Shown here: piece after piece, positions 1 through 7,345 of the stretch | Position numbering within the stretch: the stretch's first letter is position 1 | Layout: each line of letters opens with the position of its first letter | NCBI GenBank assembly: GCA_018268695.1 | Contig: JAFDWD010001043.1 | Location: 1-21,916, forward strand | Source of the DNA: Actinomycetota bacterium | GTDB lineage: Bacteria > Actinomycetota > Thermoleophilia > Solirubrobacterales > 70-9 | Length of the DNA: 21,916 nucleotides | Direction of reading: 5' to 3' | Position numbers and translations under genes: made by a program | The notes under the pieces: generated by a model | What the model saw: only the letters and a program-made list of their open reading frames with translations | Databases searched by the model: none | Told to the model about the DNA's origin: nothing

Positions 1-2
1 GC

Positions 3-122
<120 letters not shown>

Positions 123-125
123 GCG

Positions 126-178
126 CCCCCACCCTGCACGCTTGTCTCGCTATGCGAGACAAGCGTGCAGGGTGGGGG
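126..178 (+). repeat. Long palindromic repeat, copy 1 (candidate bidirectional terminator / REP-like element)
   Basis: The two 25-base arms (126-150 and 154-178) are perfectly complementary around a TAT loop. The inner arm reads TGCACGCTTGTCTCGC. It sits between the convergent stops of the thiolase and an SDR gene, so it could stop transcription from both sides, though there is no T-tract. Positions 127-177 are identical to copy 3 at 4642-4692. The asymmetric loop gives an orientation, and all three copies point the same way. Confidence 0.9.
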
Positions 179-196
179 CTCGACGGCGGCGCCGTC

Positions 197-958
197 TCAG
201 CGCGGCGCCATGCGGATCGAGCCGTCGAGGCGGATCGTCTCGCCGTTCAGCATCGGGTTGGCGACGATCGTGGCGACCAGGTCGGCGTACTCGCTCGGGC
301 GGCCGAGGCGGGGTGGGAACGGGACCGAGGCGCCGAGGGAGTCTTTGACGTCCTGGGGGAGGGAGGCGAGGAGCGGGGTGTCGAAGATGCCGGGGGCGAT
401 CGTCATCACCCGGACGCCGCGGGCGGCCAGCTCGCGGGCCAGCGGCAGGGTCATCCCGGCGATCCCGGCTTTCGAGGCCGCGTAGGCGACCTGGCCGATC
501 TGCCCGTCGAAGGCCGCGACCGAGGCGGTGTTGACGGCGACGCCGCGCTCGCCATCCTCGTCGGGATCGTTCCCGACCATCGCCCCGGCCGCCAGGCGCA
601 GGGTGTTGATCGTGCCGATCAGGTTGACCTCGATGATCGAGCGGAAGGCGTCGAGCGGGTTGGGGCCCTCGCTACCGACCAACTTCCCCGGCGGTCCGAT
701 CCCGGCGCAGTTGACGCAGATGCGCAGGCCGCGCGGGGCGCCTGCCGCCGCCTCGACGGCGGCCCCCACCGCCTCCTCGTCGAGCACGTTGGCCTCCGCG
801 GCGTGGCCGCCGATCTCGGCGGCGAGTTCGCGCGCCCGGTCGCCCGCCAGATCGACGATCACGACCTCGGCGCCGTCGGCGGCGAGCCGCCGCGCGGTCG
901 CCTCGCCCAGCCCCGAGGCACCGCCGAAGACGATCGCTCCCGCGCCGTCGCTCAGCAT
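197..958 (-). CDS. SDR dehydrogenase, 3-hydroxyacyl-CoA dehydrogenase type-2-like
   Basis: A 253-residue classical short-chain dehydrogenase. The cofactor-binding glycine motif GGASGLGE lies at about 12-19, followed by VDLAG, whose Asp after the second strand suggests NAD preference. The tetrad is intact: N112 (VNLIG), S146 (NTASV), Y159 and K163 (YAASK). The C-terminal [16 protein letters not shown] stretch and the RLDGSIRM ending are typical of the HSD17B10 / type-2 3-hydroxyacyl-CoA dehydrogenase group. These oxidise 3-hydroxyacyl-CoA to 3-ketoacyl-CoA, which fits the neighbouring convergent thiolase. The start codon overlaps the stop of the upstream SDR by one base (TGATG), so the two are translationally coupled. 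Function by family resemblance only. Confidence 0.85.
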   Translation of the reverse strand: MLSDGAGAIVFGGASGLGEATARRLAADGAEVVIVDLAGDRARELAAEIGGHAAEANVLDEEAVGAAVEAAAGAPRGLRICVNCAGIGPPGKLVGSEGPNPLDAFRSIIEVNLIGTINTLRLAAGAMVGNDPDEDGERGVAVNTASVAAFDGQIGQVAYAASKAGIAGMTLPLARELAARGVRVMTIAPGIFDTPLLASLPQDVKDSLGASVPFPPRLGRPSEYADLVATIVANPMLNGETIRLDGSIRMAPR

Positions 959-1683
959 CAGTTGGTCCCGAACCCGGCCATCAGGCCGCCGTCGACCGGG
1001 ATCACCGCGCCGGTCATGTATGGGGTCTGCGAGACCCAGTGGACGACCCGGGCGATCTCCACGGGTGCCGCCGTCCGGCGCAGGGGGATGCCGCGGACGA
1101 TCCGCTCCTTGGCCGCCTCGTCGACCCCCTCGGTCATCTCGGTGTCGGTGAAGCCGGGCACGACCAGGTTGACGGTGATCCCCTGGCGGGCGAGCTCTAC
1201 GCCCAGCACCTTGGTCAGGCCGGCGAGCCCGCCCTTCGCCGATCCGTAGGGGGAGTCGCCGGGGAAGCCGCGGAGGCCGACCACCGCGCCGATGTTCACC
1301 ACCGCACCCCCGGGCTCCATCTCCGCCGCGACCGCGCGGATCAGTCGGAACGGGGCGACCAGGCCGATCTCGAGCACCGCGCGGTAGTCCTCGTCGGAGA
1401 GCGACGCGAGGCGGCCGCCGACGTGGAGGGCGGCGCTGTTGACCAGGACGTCGACTCCGCCGAGGCCCTCCATGGCAGCCGCGGCGACGGTCTCGGGCCC
1501 GTCCTCGGCGGCCAGGTCGACCTGGATCGGGACGGCGCTACCGCCCGCCTTCTCGACCCCCTCGGCGGTCGCCGAAAGGTCGCGGCGGCCGACCACCGCC
1601 ACCGCGTCGCCGGCCGCGCCGGCGAGCTCCGCCACGGCGCGGCCGATGCCGCTACCGGCTCCGGTTACCAACCATCTCCTCAT
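958..1683 (-). CDS. SDR family protein, FabG-like, with degenerate catalytic tetrad
   Basis: A 241-residue Rossmann SDR starting [17 protein letters not shown] chose the ATG at 1683 because the glycine motif then begins at residue 8 as in normal SDRs; an open extension upstream to 1839 has no SDR-like sequence. The tetrad is unusual. Y146 and K150 (YGSAK) are present, but the Ser position is A133 (NIGAVVG where FabG has IGSVVG), the Asn position is G107 (EIGLVAPF where VNLxGxF is usual), and the NNAG motif reads NSAA. Both odd codons are clear in the DNA (GCG and GGC). The C-terminal VDGG motif is normal. First gene of a two-gene unit with the downstream SDR, divergent from a third SDR. It may be a weak or non-catalytic SDR, a pseudoenzyme, or an enzyme with substrate-assisted chemistry. 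Confidence 0.82.
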   Translation of the reverse strand: MRRWLVTGAGSGIGRAVAELAGAAGDAVAVVGRRDLSATAEGVEKAGGSAVPIQVDLAAEDGPETVAAAAMEGLGGVDVLVNSAALHVGGRLASLSDEDYRAVLEIGLVAPFRLIRAVAAEMEPGGAVVNIGAVVGLRGFPGDSPYGSAKGGLAGLTKVLGVELARQGITVNLVVPGFTDTEMTEGVDEAAKERIVRGIPLRRTAAPVEIARVVHWVSQTPYMTGAVIPVDGGLMAGFGTN

Positions 1684-1855
1684 CGGCGCCGACGGTATCG
1701 GCTCCGGCGCGGGTGCCGCACGGCCCCGGCCGCGGCAGGCCTGTGGGAACCTCCAAGACCCGGTTTCACACTCCACGCCGGCTCCTCGCGGCTCGCCTAC
1801 AAAGGGAGGGCGCGCTCGATTCGAGGCGCATCTGGGCAACTACGGAGGAGGAATC
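1684..1855. other. Divergent intergenic region between two SDR genes
   Basis: 172 bases between oppositely oriented starts must hold the promoters for both SDR units. TACAAA at 1798-1803 is a possible minus-10 for the plus-strand unit, but I see no matching minus-35 at normal spacing. No convincing operator was found. Confidence 0.4.
1844..1850 (+). promoter_or_regulatory. Shine-Dalgarno site fixing the GTG start at 1856
   Basis: GGAGGAG ends five bases before GTG 1856. This, together with the SDR glycine motif falling at residues 12-19, selects this start over the open frame that continues upstream. Confidence 0.75.
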
Positions 1856-2620
1856 GTGGGCCGACTCGACGGCAAGGTGGCGATCATCAGCGGTGCGGCA
1901 CAGGGCATCGGACAGGCCTGCGCCGTCCGCATGGCCAAGGAGGGCGCGAAGGTCGTCTGCGCCGACATCCAGGACGACACGACGACCTACGACCAGATCG
2001 TCGCCGACGGTGGAGCCGCGCTGCAGGTGCAGATGGACACCCGCGAGAGGGAGGACTGGAACCGCACCGTCGAGGCCTGCGCCGAGGCCTTCGGCCCGGT
2101 CGAGCTGCTCGGCAACGTCGCCGGCGTCGTCAACATGAAATCCGAGGACTCGGTGGTCGGGCTGACCGACGAGGGCTGGGACTACGTCCTCGACACCGAC
2201 CTGCGCGGCGTCTGGCTCGGCATGCAGGCGGTGATCCCGACGATGCAGTCGAACGGCGGCGGGCGCATCGTCAACATCAGCTCGCTGGCGGCGGTGAAGG
2301 GTCTGACGAACCTCGCCTCCTACTCGGCGGCGAAGGGCGGCGTCATCGGCCTGACCCAGCAGGCGGCGCAGGAATACGCGAAGCACAACGTCCTGATCAA
2401 CGCGATCGCGCCGGGGACGATCGACACGCCGATCCTCCAGGACATCACCGACGAGATGCGCGAGCAGAACGCCAACTCGCACATGATCAAGCGGCTCGGG
2501 ATGCCGTCGGAGATCGCCGGGCAGATGGCCTACCTCTTCGACCCGACGGACGGCGCGTTCCAGACCGGCCTGCTGTTCCCGGTCGACGGCGGCTGGTCGG
2601 TCAACGGCCTGAACTACTGA
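1856..2620 (+). CDS. SDR family oxidoreductase (FabG / 3-hydroxyacid dehydrogenase-like)
   Basis: A 254-residue classical SDR starting at GTG with a strong upstream Shine-Dalgarno site. The cofactor motif GAAQGIGQ lies at about 13-20, with an acidic residue in ADIQD at the end of strand 2 suggesting NAD. S143 (NISSLAAVKG), Y156 and K160 (YSAAK) are in place; the tetrad Asn position is Asp115 (DTDLRGVW). The NNAG motif is GNVAG. The VDGGWSV ending is family-typical. It is followed after six bases by an APH-like kinase gene, so the two probably form an operon. Together with the kinase and the acyl-CoA dehydrogenase later in the window it could act as a keto/hydroxyacyl reductase, but the substrate is unknown. 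Confidence 0.85.
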   Translation: MGRLDGKVAIISGAAQGIGQACAVRMAKEGAKVVCADIQDDTTTYDQIVADGGAALQVQMDTREREDWNRTVEACAEAFGPVELLGNVAGVVNMKSEDSVVGLTDEGWDYVLDTDLRGVWLGMQAVIPTMQSNGGGRIVNISSLAAVKGLTNLASYSAAKGGVIGLTQQAAQEYAKHNVLINAIAPGTIDTPILQDITDEMREQNANSHMIKRLGMPSEIAGQMAYLFDPTDGAFQTGLLFPVDGGWSVNGLNY

Positions 2621-2626
2621 CGCCAC

Positions 2627-3667
2627 GTGCCTCGTCCAGTCCAGACCGAGGCCGCGGAGGAGCCGCTGATCGTCCGCGAGCCGCTCGAACGGCTGCTCGG
2701 CCTGGGCGAGCTGGAGGTCGAGCGGGCCTCCGCCGGGCACTCCAACGTCACCTTCTTCCTCGACGCCGGCGAGCGGCGGCTGGTGCTGCGCCGGCCGCCG
2801 CGGGGGCCGTTCTCGCCCTCGGCCCACGACGTCCTGCGGGAGTACCGCATCCTGGCGGCGCTGGAGGAGTTCGACGTGCGGGTGCCGGAGGTGATCCTCG
2901 CCTGTGACGACCCGGGTGTGATCGGCGCGCCGTTCTACGTGATGGAGCGGGTGGACGGGGTGGTCGTCGACCCGAAGACGCCACCTCCGCTGGACGATCC
3001 GACCGGCCGGCGGCAGATCGGCGACGAGCTGATCGACACGCTGATCGAGCTGCACCGCGTGGACTGGCGGAGCTCGGAGGCGCTGTCCCGGATCGGGCGC
3101 GCGGACGGCTACCTGAAGCGGCAGGTCGACCTCTGGTCCAAGCAGTGGAAGCGGCAGAAGACCCGCGACGTGCCGTCGATCGAGCGGACCGAGGCGGAGC
3201 TGCGCCGGGCCCTGCCGAAGTCGCCGCCGGCGACGATCGTCCACGGCGACTACAAGCTCGACAACGTCGCCTTCGCCCCCGGTGCGCCGGCGCGGCTGGT
3301 GGCGGTGCTCGACTGGGAGATGGCGACGATCGGCGATCCGCTCGCCGACCTCGGGTTCCTCACCGCCACCTGGCTGCAGGGCGATGACCCCGAGCGTCTA
3401 CTGGGTCTCTCCCAGGCCGCGACAGAGCCGGGCTATCCGACCCGCGCCGACCTGATCGAGCGCTACGCGAGCGTCTCGGGCCTCGACGTCGAAGGCCTCG
3501 CCTGGTACCAGGCGCTGGCGCTGTGGAAGCTGGCGATCCTGCTCGAGGGCAGCTACCGCCGCTACCAGGCGGGCACCACCGACGACCCCTTCTTCGCCCG
3601 CCTCGAGACCGGCATCCCGAACCTCGCCGAACAGTCCTGGGCCGCCCTAAGCGGCGCCCTCCTCTAA
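2627..3667 (+). CDS. APH/ACAD10-11-type phosphotransferase family protein
   Basis: A 346-residue kinase-like protein of the aminoglycoside phosphotransferase fold. The nucleotide-binding N-lobe includes VLRRPPRG (about 53-60) and the hinge VMERVDG (about 105-111). The catalytic HGDYKLDN motif is at 206-213 and the metal-binding DWEMATIGDPLADLG block at 229-243. This form (RRPP, HGD.K.DN, DWEMATIGDP) is typical of the kinase domain of ACAD10/11 and of LvaA-like proteins, which phosphorylate 4-hydroxyacyl-CoAs, rather than of antibiotic-resistance enzymes. The GTG start follows the SDR stop by six bases and lacks a clear Shine-Dalgarno site, suggesting coupling. A second member of the family lies at the right end of the window. 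Kinase fold is firm; substrate is inferred. Confidence 0.85.
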   Translation: MPRPVQTEAAEEPLIVREPLERLLGLGELEVERASAGHSNVTFFLDAGERRLVLRRPPRGPFSPSAHDVLREYRILAALEEFDVRVPEVILACDDPGVIGAPFYVMERVDGVVVDPKTPPPLDDPTGRRQIGDELIDTLIELHRVDWRSSEALSRIGRADGYLKRQVDLWSKQWKRQKTRDVPSIERTEAELRRALPKSPPATIVHGDYKLDNVAFAPGAPARLVAVLDWEMATIGDPLADLGFLTATWLQGDDPERLLGLSQAATEPGYPTRADLIERYASVSGLDVEGLAWYQALALWKLAILLEGSYRRYQAGTTDDPFFARLETGIPNLAEQSWAALSGALL

Positions 3668-3715
3668 CCGCAAACTCGGCAATCCCCGCCCCACCCGGGG
3701 GGGCAAAACCCAACC

Positions 3716-3756
3716 CTCTGCACGCTTGTCTCTCCATGCGAGACAAGCGTGCAGAG
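3716..3756 (+). repeat. Long palindromic repeat, copy 2, containing the start codon of the next gene
   Basis: Arms at 3716-3732 and 3740-3756 (17 bases each) match the inner stem of copies 1 and 3. Relative to copy 1 the pair 133/171 (C-G) has become 3717/3755 (T-A), a compensatory change. Two substitutions near the loop turn CGCTATGCG into CTCCATGCG, leaving a T-C mismatch. The ATG at 3736-3738 lies at the tip. Just upstream, 3685-3704 holds a C-run followed by a G-run that may be a weak terminator for the preceding kinase gene. Confidence 0.85.
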
Positions 3757-4641
3757 TTGGGGGAGTTGGCGACGGAACAGCACGGCGTCGTGTCGACGCG
3801 GCAGCTGGCGAGGATCGGGATCAGCCGTAACAGCGCTTGGCTTGGCACCGAGGTGGGACGCCTGCATCGAGTGCATCGGGGCGTGTACGCGGTGGGCCAT
3901 CGTCGCCTGACGTGGAAGGGATGGTGCATGGCCGCGGTGCTGGCCGCCCACCCGGCGAAGGTAAGGCTTGGGCACATGCCGATCGTCGCCAGCCACCTCT
4001 CCGCGGGCCGACTGTGGGGGATCGTCCGATTCGACCCGGAAGCGATCGAGGTCACGGTCCCCAAACGGCGACGATCGCAGAGGCCTTACATAGTCCACCA
4101 GGGTCGGGTGTCACCGGCCGATCGCGCCGTGGTCGACGGGATCCCGGTCACGACTCTCGCGCGGACGTTCTTCGATCTCGCCGAGGGGGCGCGCACGCGG
4201 ACCTTCCAGAAGATGCTCCAGCGAGCCGAAGAGCTCGAGCTCCTGGACCTGGATGAAATCGACGCGACCCTCGTCCGCGCTCCGGCAGGGACGGGCGCCG
4301 CGCTTCGCCGCCAGCTCGAGATCTACCGCCCGGAAGTTGGCGTCATCCGGTCCGACCTCGAGCGCGACTTCCAGCGGCTGGTGACCGAGGCGGGGCTATC
4401 GCGTCCGAGCATGAACTACTTCCTGGCCGGTCACGAGGTCGACGCATATTGGCCGGAGAGCAAACTCGTCGTCGAGCTGGACGTCTTCGAGACGCACGGC
4501 TCGCGTCTCTCCTTCGAGGAGGACCGCAAACGCGACGAGGACCTCCTCCTGCAGGGCATCTCGACCGTCCGCGTCACCGGCCATCGCCTCTACCGCGAAC
4601 CCGAAGAGATCGTCAACCGCCTGAGGAAGCTCCTCCGCTAG
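3736..4641 (+). CDS. AbiEi N-terminal-domain / DUF559 (VSR-like fold) family protein
   Basis: A 301-residue protein. Residues about 8-55 resemble the winged-helix AbiEi antitoxin N-terminal domain (LATEQHGVVSTRQLARIGIS, then RVHRGVYAVGH). The middle holds GIPVTTLARTFFDLAE (135-150). The C-terminal part is DUF559-like: EVDAYWP with D236, VVELD with E247 and D249, H254, then FEEDRKRDEDLLLQGISTVRVT. That arrangement is related to Vsr/PD-(D/E)XK nucleases. Such proteins occur in many copies in actinobacterial genomes and their role is not established, to my knowledge. The ATG at 3736 lies at the tip of the palindromic repeat and has no Shine-Dalgarno site; TTG codons at residues 8 and 11, after a G-rich stretch, are alternatives. 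A second palindrome copy begins directly after the stop codon. Codon choice looks less strictly GC-biased than in neighbours, hinting at transfer. Nuclease activity is an inference. Confidence 0.8.
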   Translation: MRDKRAELGELATEQHGVVSTRQLARIGISRNSAWLGTEVGRLHRVHRGVYAVGHRRLTWKGWCMAAVLAAHPAKVRLGHMPIVASHLSAGRLWGIVRFDPEAIEVTVPKRRRSQRPYIVHQGRVSPADRAVVDGIPVTTLARTFFDLAEGARTRTFQKMLQRAEELELLDLDEIDATLVRAPAGTGAALRRQLEIYRPEVGVIRSDLERDFQRLVTEAGLSRPSMNYFLAGHEVDAYWPESKLVVELDVFETHGSRLSFEEDRKRDEDLLLQGISTVRVTGHRLYREPEEIVNRLRKLLR

Positions 4642-4692
4642 CCCCACCCTGCACGCTTGTCTCGCTATGCGAGACAAGCGTGCAGGGTGGGG
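4642..4692 (+). repeat. Long palindromic repeat, copy 3 (candidate bidirectional terminator)
   Basis: Perfect 24-base arms (4642-4665 and 4669-4692) enclose a TAT loop. It starts at the base after the DUF559 stop codon and ends three bases before the stop of the convergent EthD gene. The sequence is identical over all 51 bases to positions 127-177. There is no T-tract. With copy 2 it brackets the DUF559 gene. Confidence 0.9.
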
Positions 4693-4695
4693 AGC

Positions 4696-5382
4696 TCAGG
4701 TGGGCCAGATGAGGCGGACTTCCTCGGAGAGGAAGGCGCTTGACGCCCCGAGGTCCGCGAACCCTTCCAGCGAGCGCAGGTAGCCCTCGCGGTCGGCCGC
4801 CCAGTCGGACTCGAAGGCCTCGCGGTCGGGCCACCAGATCTCGGCGAAGCCGTCGGCCGGTGGCTCGCCTTCGGCGTAGCTCTCCGCGCGCGCCTCGGAG
4901 CGGACCAGCCGCAGGGCGCCGGGGAAGGCGGCGGCGAAGTCGGCGTCGCTCGCGGCCCAGGCGGCGTCGAAATCCTCGCGCGAGGTGCCGGCGGCGCGGC
5001 GCAGGAGGACCTGCGCCTTGACCACCGGATCGTCCTTGCCGATCTCCGCGCCGTCGCGCACCACGCGCTCGTCGGCGAAGACGAAGGCGAGCCGGTCGAT
5101 GTCGATGAAGTTCGGCTCGTCGGGGTTCACCTGCTCGGCGTAGACCGGGTTCTCACCCATCGCCGCCGCCGTCTCGACGTCGGTGAACCACACCTCCGCG
5201 ATCCCCTCGTAGTCGGCCTCGGGCAGGCCGTCGATGCCGGGCCGGATGCGGTGGCACTGGACGTATCCCTGCAGGGTGTCGATCCCGCAGGCCATCTCCC
5301 CGTGCGGCGAGATCCAGTGCGAGTGGAACTCCTCCCGCGAGATGTCGGGACGCTGGGGGATGAGGGCGAAGACTTTGACCAT
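4696..5382 (-). CDS. Tandem EthD-domain protein
   Basis: 228 residues forming two successive dimeric alpha-beta-barrel (EthD-like) units. The first, about 1-105, opens MVKVFALIPQRPDISREEFH and includes the W-x-x-x-H-G pattern HWISPHGE and the later AEVWF strand. The second, about 112-225, repeats the layout (VKAQVLLRRAAGTSREDFDA, then AEIWW). EthD proteins accompany oxidative degradation of ethers and other xenobiotics; most have no defined catalytic role. The start follows a GGGGGAGA Shine-Dalgarno site and lies 12 bases after the alpha/beta hydrolase stop, making this the last gene of the minus-strand operon. The second unit lacks the His-rich part of the first and may be structural. Family call is good; function unknown. 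Confidence 0.78.
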   Translation of the reverse strand: MVKVFALIPQRPDISREEFHSHWISPHGEMACGIDTLQGYVQCHRIRPGIDGLPEADYEGIAEVWFTDVETAAAMGENPVYAEQVNPDEPNFIDIDRLAFVFADERVVRDGAEIGKDDPVVKAQVLLRRAAGTSREDFDAAWAASDADFAAAFPGALRLVRSEARAESYAEGEPPADGFAEIWWPDREAFESDWAADREGYLRSLEGFADLGASSAFLSEEVRLIWPT

Positions 5383-5394
5383 CGTCGTCTCCCC

Positions 5395-6198
5395 CTAGAG
5401 GTCGCCCAGGAAGGAGAGCAGCTCGGACTCGAACTTCGCCTGCTCCTCGATGAACGGCGCGTGGCCGGAGTCGGCGAACTCGACCAGGCGGGCGTTCGGC
5501 AGCATCTCCGCCGCCTTGGCCGAGGTGCGCGGGTCGACGATCACGTCGCCCTCGCCGACGCAGACCAGGCTCGGGACCCCGAGGGTCGGCAGCAGCTCGC
5601 GGTGGTCGACGTCCCCCAGCGAGATCAGGGCCTGGTCGGCGTTCTGGCTGGTCTGCATGAAGATGTTCCACATCCAGCCGACGACCTGGGGGCCCGGGTC
5701 GTTCTTGCAGACCGCCGAGGAGATCGCGAAGAGGGTGTCGGCGCGGGCCGTGGCGAGGCCGACTTTCGATTCCTCCAGCGCCTCCGTGGTGCCACCGATC
5801 TCCCAGCCGTCACCCTGCAGGTAGCGGGGCGAGGGGGTGCCGACCAGGACCATGCCGGCGACCTCGTCGCCGAGCTGCGCGACCGCCTCGACGGTGACCG
5901 CGGCGCCCAGCGACCAACCGACGATCACCGGGTCGTCGAGGCCGCGATCGGCGACCAGGGCGGCGACGTCGGCGGCGATCGCCGCGATCGAGACCGCCTC
6001 GAAGTCCTTGTCGGAGTGGCCGCAGCCGCGGTGGTCGAGCGAGACGACGCGGTGGCCTGCCCCGCGTAGCGCCGCCAGGTTGTAGTCCCAGGCCCGGCAG
6101 CTCATGCCCCAGCCGTGCACGAGCACGACCGGGCGCCCGTCCCCGGCGTAGTCCTCGAAGTAGATCTCCTTGTCGCCCTCGACAGCGAGCCTTCCCAT
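5395..6198 (-). CDS. Alpha/beta hydrolase
   Basis: 267 residues with a standard alpha/beta hydrolase core. The oxyanion-hole motif HGWG is at 28-31, DHRGCGHSD at 55-63, nucleophile Ser96 in GWSLG, acid Asp218 (VGEGD) and base His246 (SGHAPFIE). The cap region (about 125-185) includes a Trp/Met-rich segment that should shape a hydrophobic pocket. It resembles non-haem peroxidase, lactonase or C-C hydrolase members of the family. In this operon it could open a lactone or ester made by the preceding flavin monooxygenases (inference). The ATG has a GGAGAGG Shine-Dalgarno site, and the gene follows the second LLM gene by about 25 bases. All catalytic residues are present. Confidence 0.85.
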   Translation of the reverse strand: MGRLAVEGDKEIYFEDYAGDGRPVVLVHGWGMSCRAWDYNLAALRGAGHRVVSLDHRGCGHSDKDFEAVSIAAIAADVAALVADRGLDDPVIVGWSLGAAVTVEAVAQLGDEVAGMVLVGTPSPRYLQGDGWEIGGTTEALEESKVGLATARADTLFAISSAVCKNDPGPQVVGWMWNIFMQTSQNADQALISLGDVDHRELLPTLGVPSLVCVGEGDVIVDPRTSAKAAEMLPNARLVEFADSGHAPFIEEQAKFESELLSFLGDL

Positions 6199-6223
6199 CG
6201 CACCTCTCCTCTCTCCAGCGTTC

Positions 6224-7345
6224 TCAGGTGCCGCTGATCGCGGCCCTGCCGTTCTGTGCGGAGACCTCCTCCGGGATCGACATCGGCCGTTCCCGGAAAC
6301 GAGGCATCACCTCCTCCGCGAAAAGCTTCATCGAGTCGCGGACCTTGGCGTCCTCGAGGCCGCCGATCCGGAACCAGCAGCTGATGTGGTGCTGGCCGAT
6401 GTCGCGGTAGACCTCCTCGATCCGCCGGATCGCGTCCTGCGGGGTGCCGAGCACCAGCACGCCGAGCTCCTGCAGCCGCTCGATCGGGAAGCCGCCCGCC
6501 TCGCTGTAGGCCTGCGCCATCTCCGCGTAGGCCTCGTAGGTGGCGGGGACCTTGCCGCCCTGCGGCACCAGCGACATCACCTTGTCGAAGTACCAGCCGA
6601 AGGCGTCGCGGGTGCGCTCCTTCGCTTCGGCGGCGGTCCGCGCCACGTGGATCTGCCAGTTCAGCGGGAAGTTCAGCGAGTGGGGGTCGCGCCCCCGTTC
6701 GACCAGCCGCTTCTTCGCGTCGAGGGTGAACGACTTCAGCGTCGGCAGGTCCATCAGGGTCGGCGTGATCAGCAGGTTGAAGCCCTTTTCGGCGACCAGC
6801 TCGAAGGTGTCGGGGCTGATCGCCGCGACGTACACCGGCGGGTGCGGGCTCTGCAGCGGCCGCGGGTGCAGCTCGGCGTCCTCGATCTGGAAGTGGCGCC
6901 CGTGGTATGTGAAGCGGTCCTCCGTCCAGAGGCCGAGGATGATGTCGAGCGACTCTTCGAAGAGGCCGCGGCTCTCACCCTGGACCTCCTCCAGTCCCAG
7001 CATCGAGAACTCGCGCGGCTGGTAGCCGCGGCCGACGCCGAAGTCCAGCCGACCGCCGGAGATGACGTCGACCATCGCGTAGTCCTCGGCGATCCGGACC
7101 GGATTGTCGAAGGGCAGGATCGACACCGCCATCCCGATCCGCATGTACTTGGTGCGTTCGGCCACCGCCGCCGCCATCACCTGCGGCGATGGCATCGAGC
7201 CGTAGCTCGAGCCGTGATGCTCGGCCAGCCAGACGGTGTCGAAGCCGAGGTACTCGGCGTATTCGATCTGGCCGAGCATCTCGTCGTAGGCCCGTTTGAA
7301 GTCGCCGTCCGGCGACTCCACCACGTAGAAGACGCCGAACTTCAT
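6224..7345 (-). CDS. LLM-class (luciferase-like) flavin-dependent oxidoreductase
   Basis: 373 residues starting MKFGVFYVVESPDG. The (beta/alpha)8 luciferase-like fold is shown by FDTVWLAEHHGSSYG, MRIGMAVSILPFDNPVRIAEDYAM, GGRLDFGVGRGYQPREF and PPVYVAAISPDTFELVAEKG. Members use reduced FMN or F420 to oxygenate or oxidise organic substrates. The start overlaps the upstream LLM stop by four bases (ATGA), so the pair is translationally coupled and may work together. The two differ in their C-terminal halves, suggesting an old duplication. The C-terminal segment after about residue 340 (MPRFRERPMSIPEEV) extends past the core. Cofactor (FMN or F420) and substrate cannot be decided from sequence alone. 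Confidence 0.85.
   Translation of the reverse strand: MKFGVFYVVESPDGDFKRAYDEMLGQIEYAEYLGFDTVWLAEHHGSSYGSMPSPQVMAAAVAERTKYMRIGMAVSILPFDNPVRIAEDYAMVDVISGGRLDFGVGRGYQPREFSMLGLEEVQGESRGLFEESLDIILGLWTEDRFTYHGRHFQIEDAELHPRPLQSPHPPVYVAAISPDTFELVAEKGFNLLITPTLMDLPTLKSFTLDAKKRLVERGRDPHSLNFPLNWQIHVARTAAEAKERTRDAFGWYFDKVMSLVPQGGKVPATYEAYAEMAQAYSEAGGFPIERLQELGVLVLGTPQDAIRRIEEVYRDIGQHHISCWFRIGGLEDAKVRDSMKLFAEEVMPRFRERPMSIPEEVSAQNGRAAISGT

Noticed and set aside
1798..1803. TACAAA as the promoter of the SDR-kinase unit.
   Set aside because: No minus-35-like sequence lies 16-19 bases upstream, so it was not listed as a promoter.
2627..3667. Aminoglycoside resistance phosphotransferase.
   Set aside because: The motif set matches the ACAD10/11-type kinase group and the neighbours are acyl-CoA genes; nothing indicates an antibiotic substrate.
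3736..4641. A complete AbiE-type toxin-antitoxin pair.
   Set aside because: Only an AbiEi-like N-terminal domain is present. No AbiEii nucleotidyltransferase toxin gene is adjacent; the next gene is a convergent EthD protein.
126..4692. The three palindromes as a CRISPR array or as insertion-sequence ends.
   Set aside because: Spacing is irregular (about 3.6 kb and 0.9 kb), there are no spacers or cas genes, no target-site duplication could be seen, and no transposase lies between copies. A non-IS mobile unit is kept as a finding.
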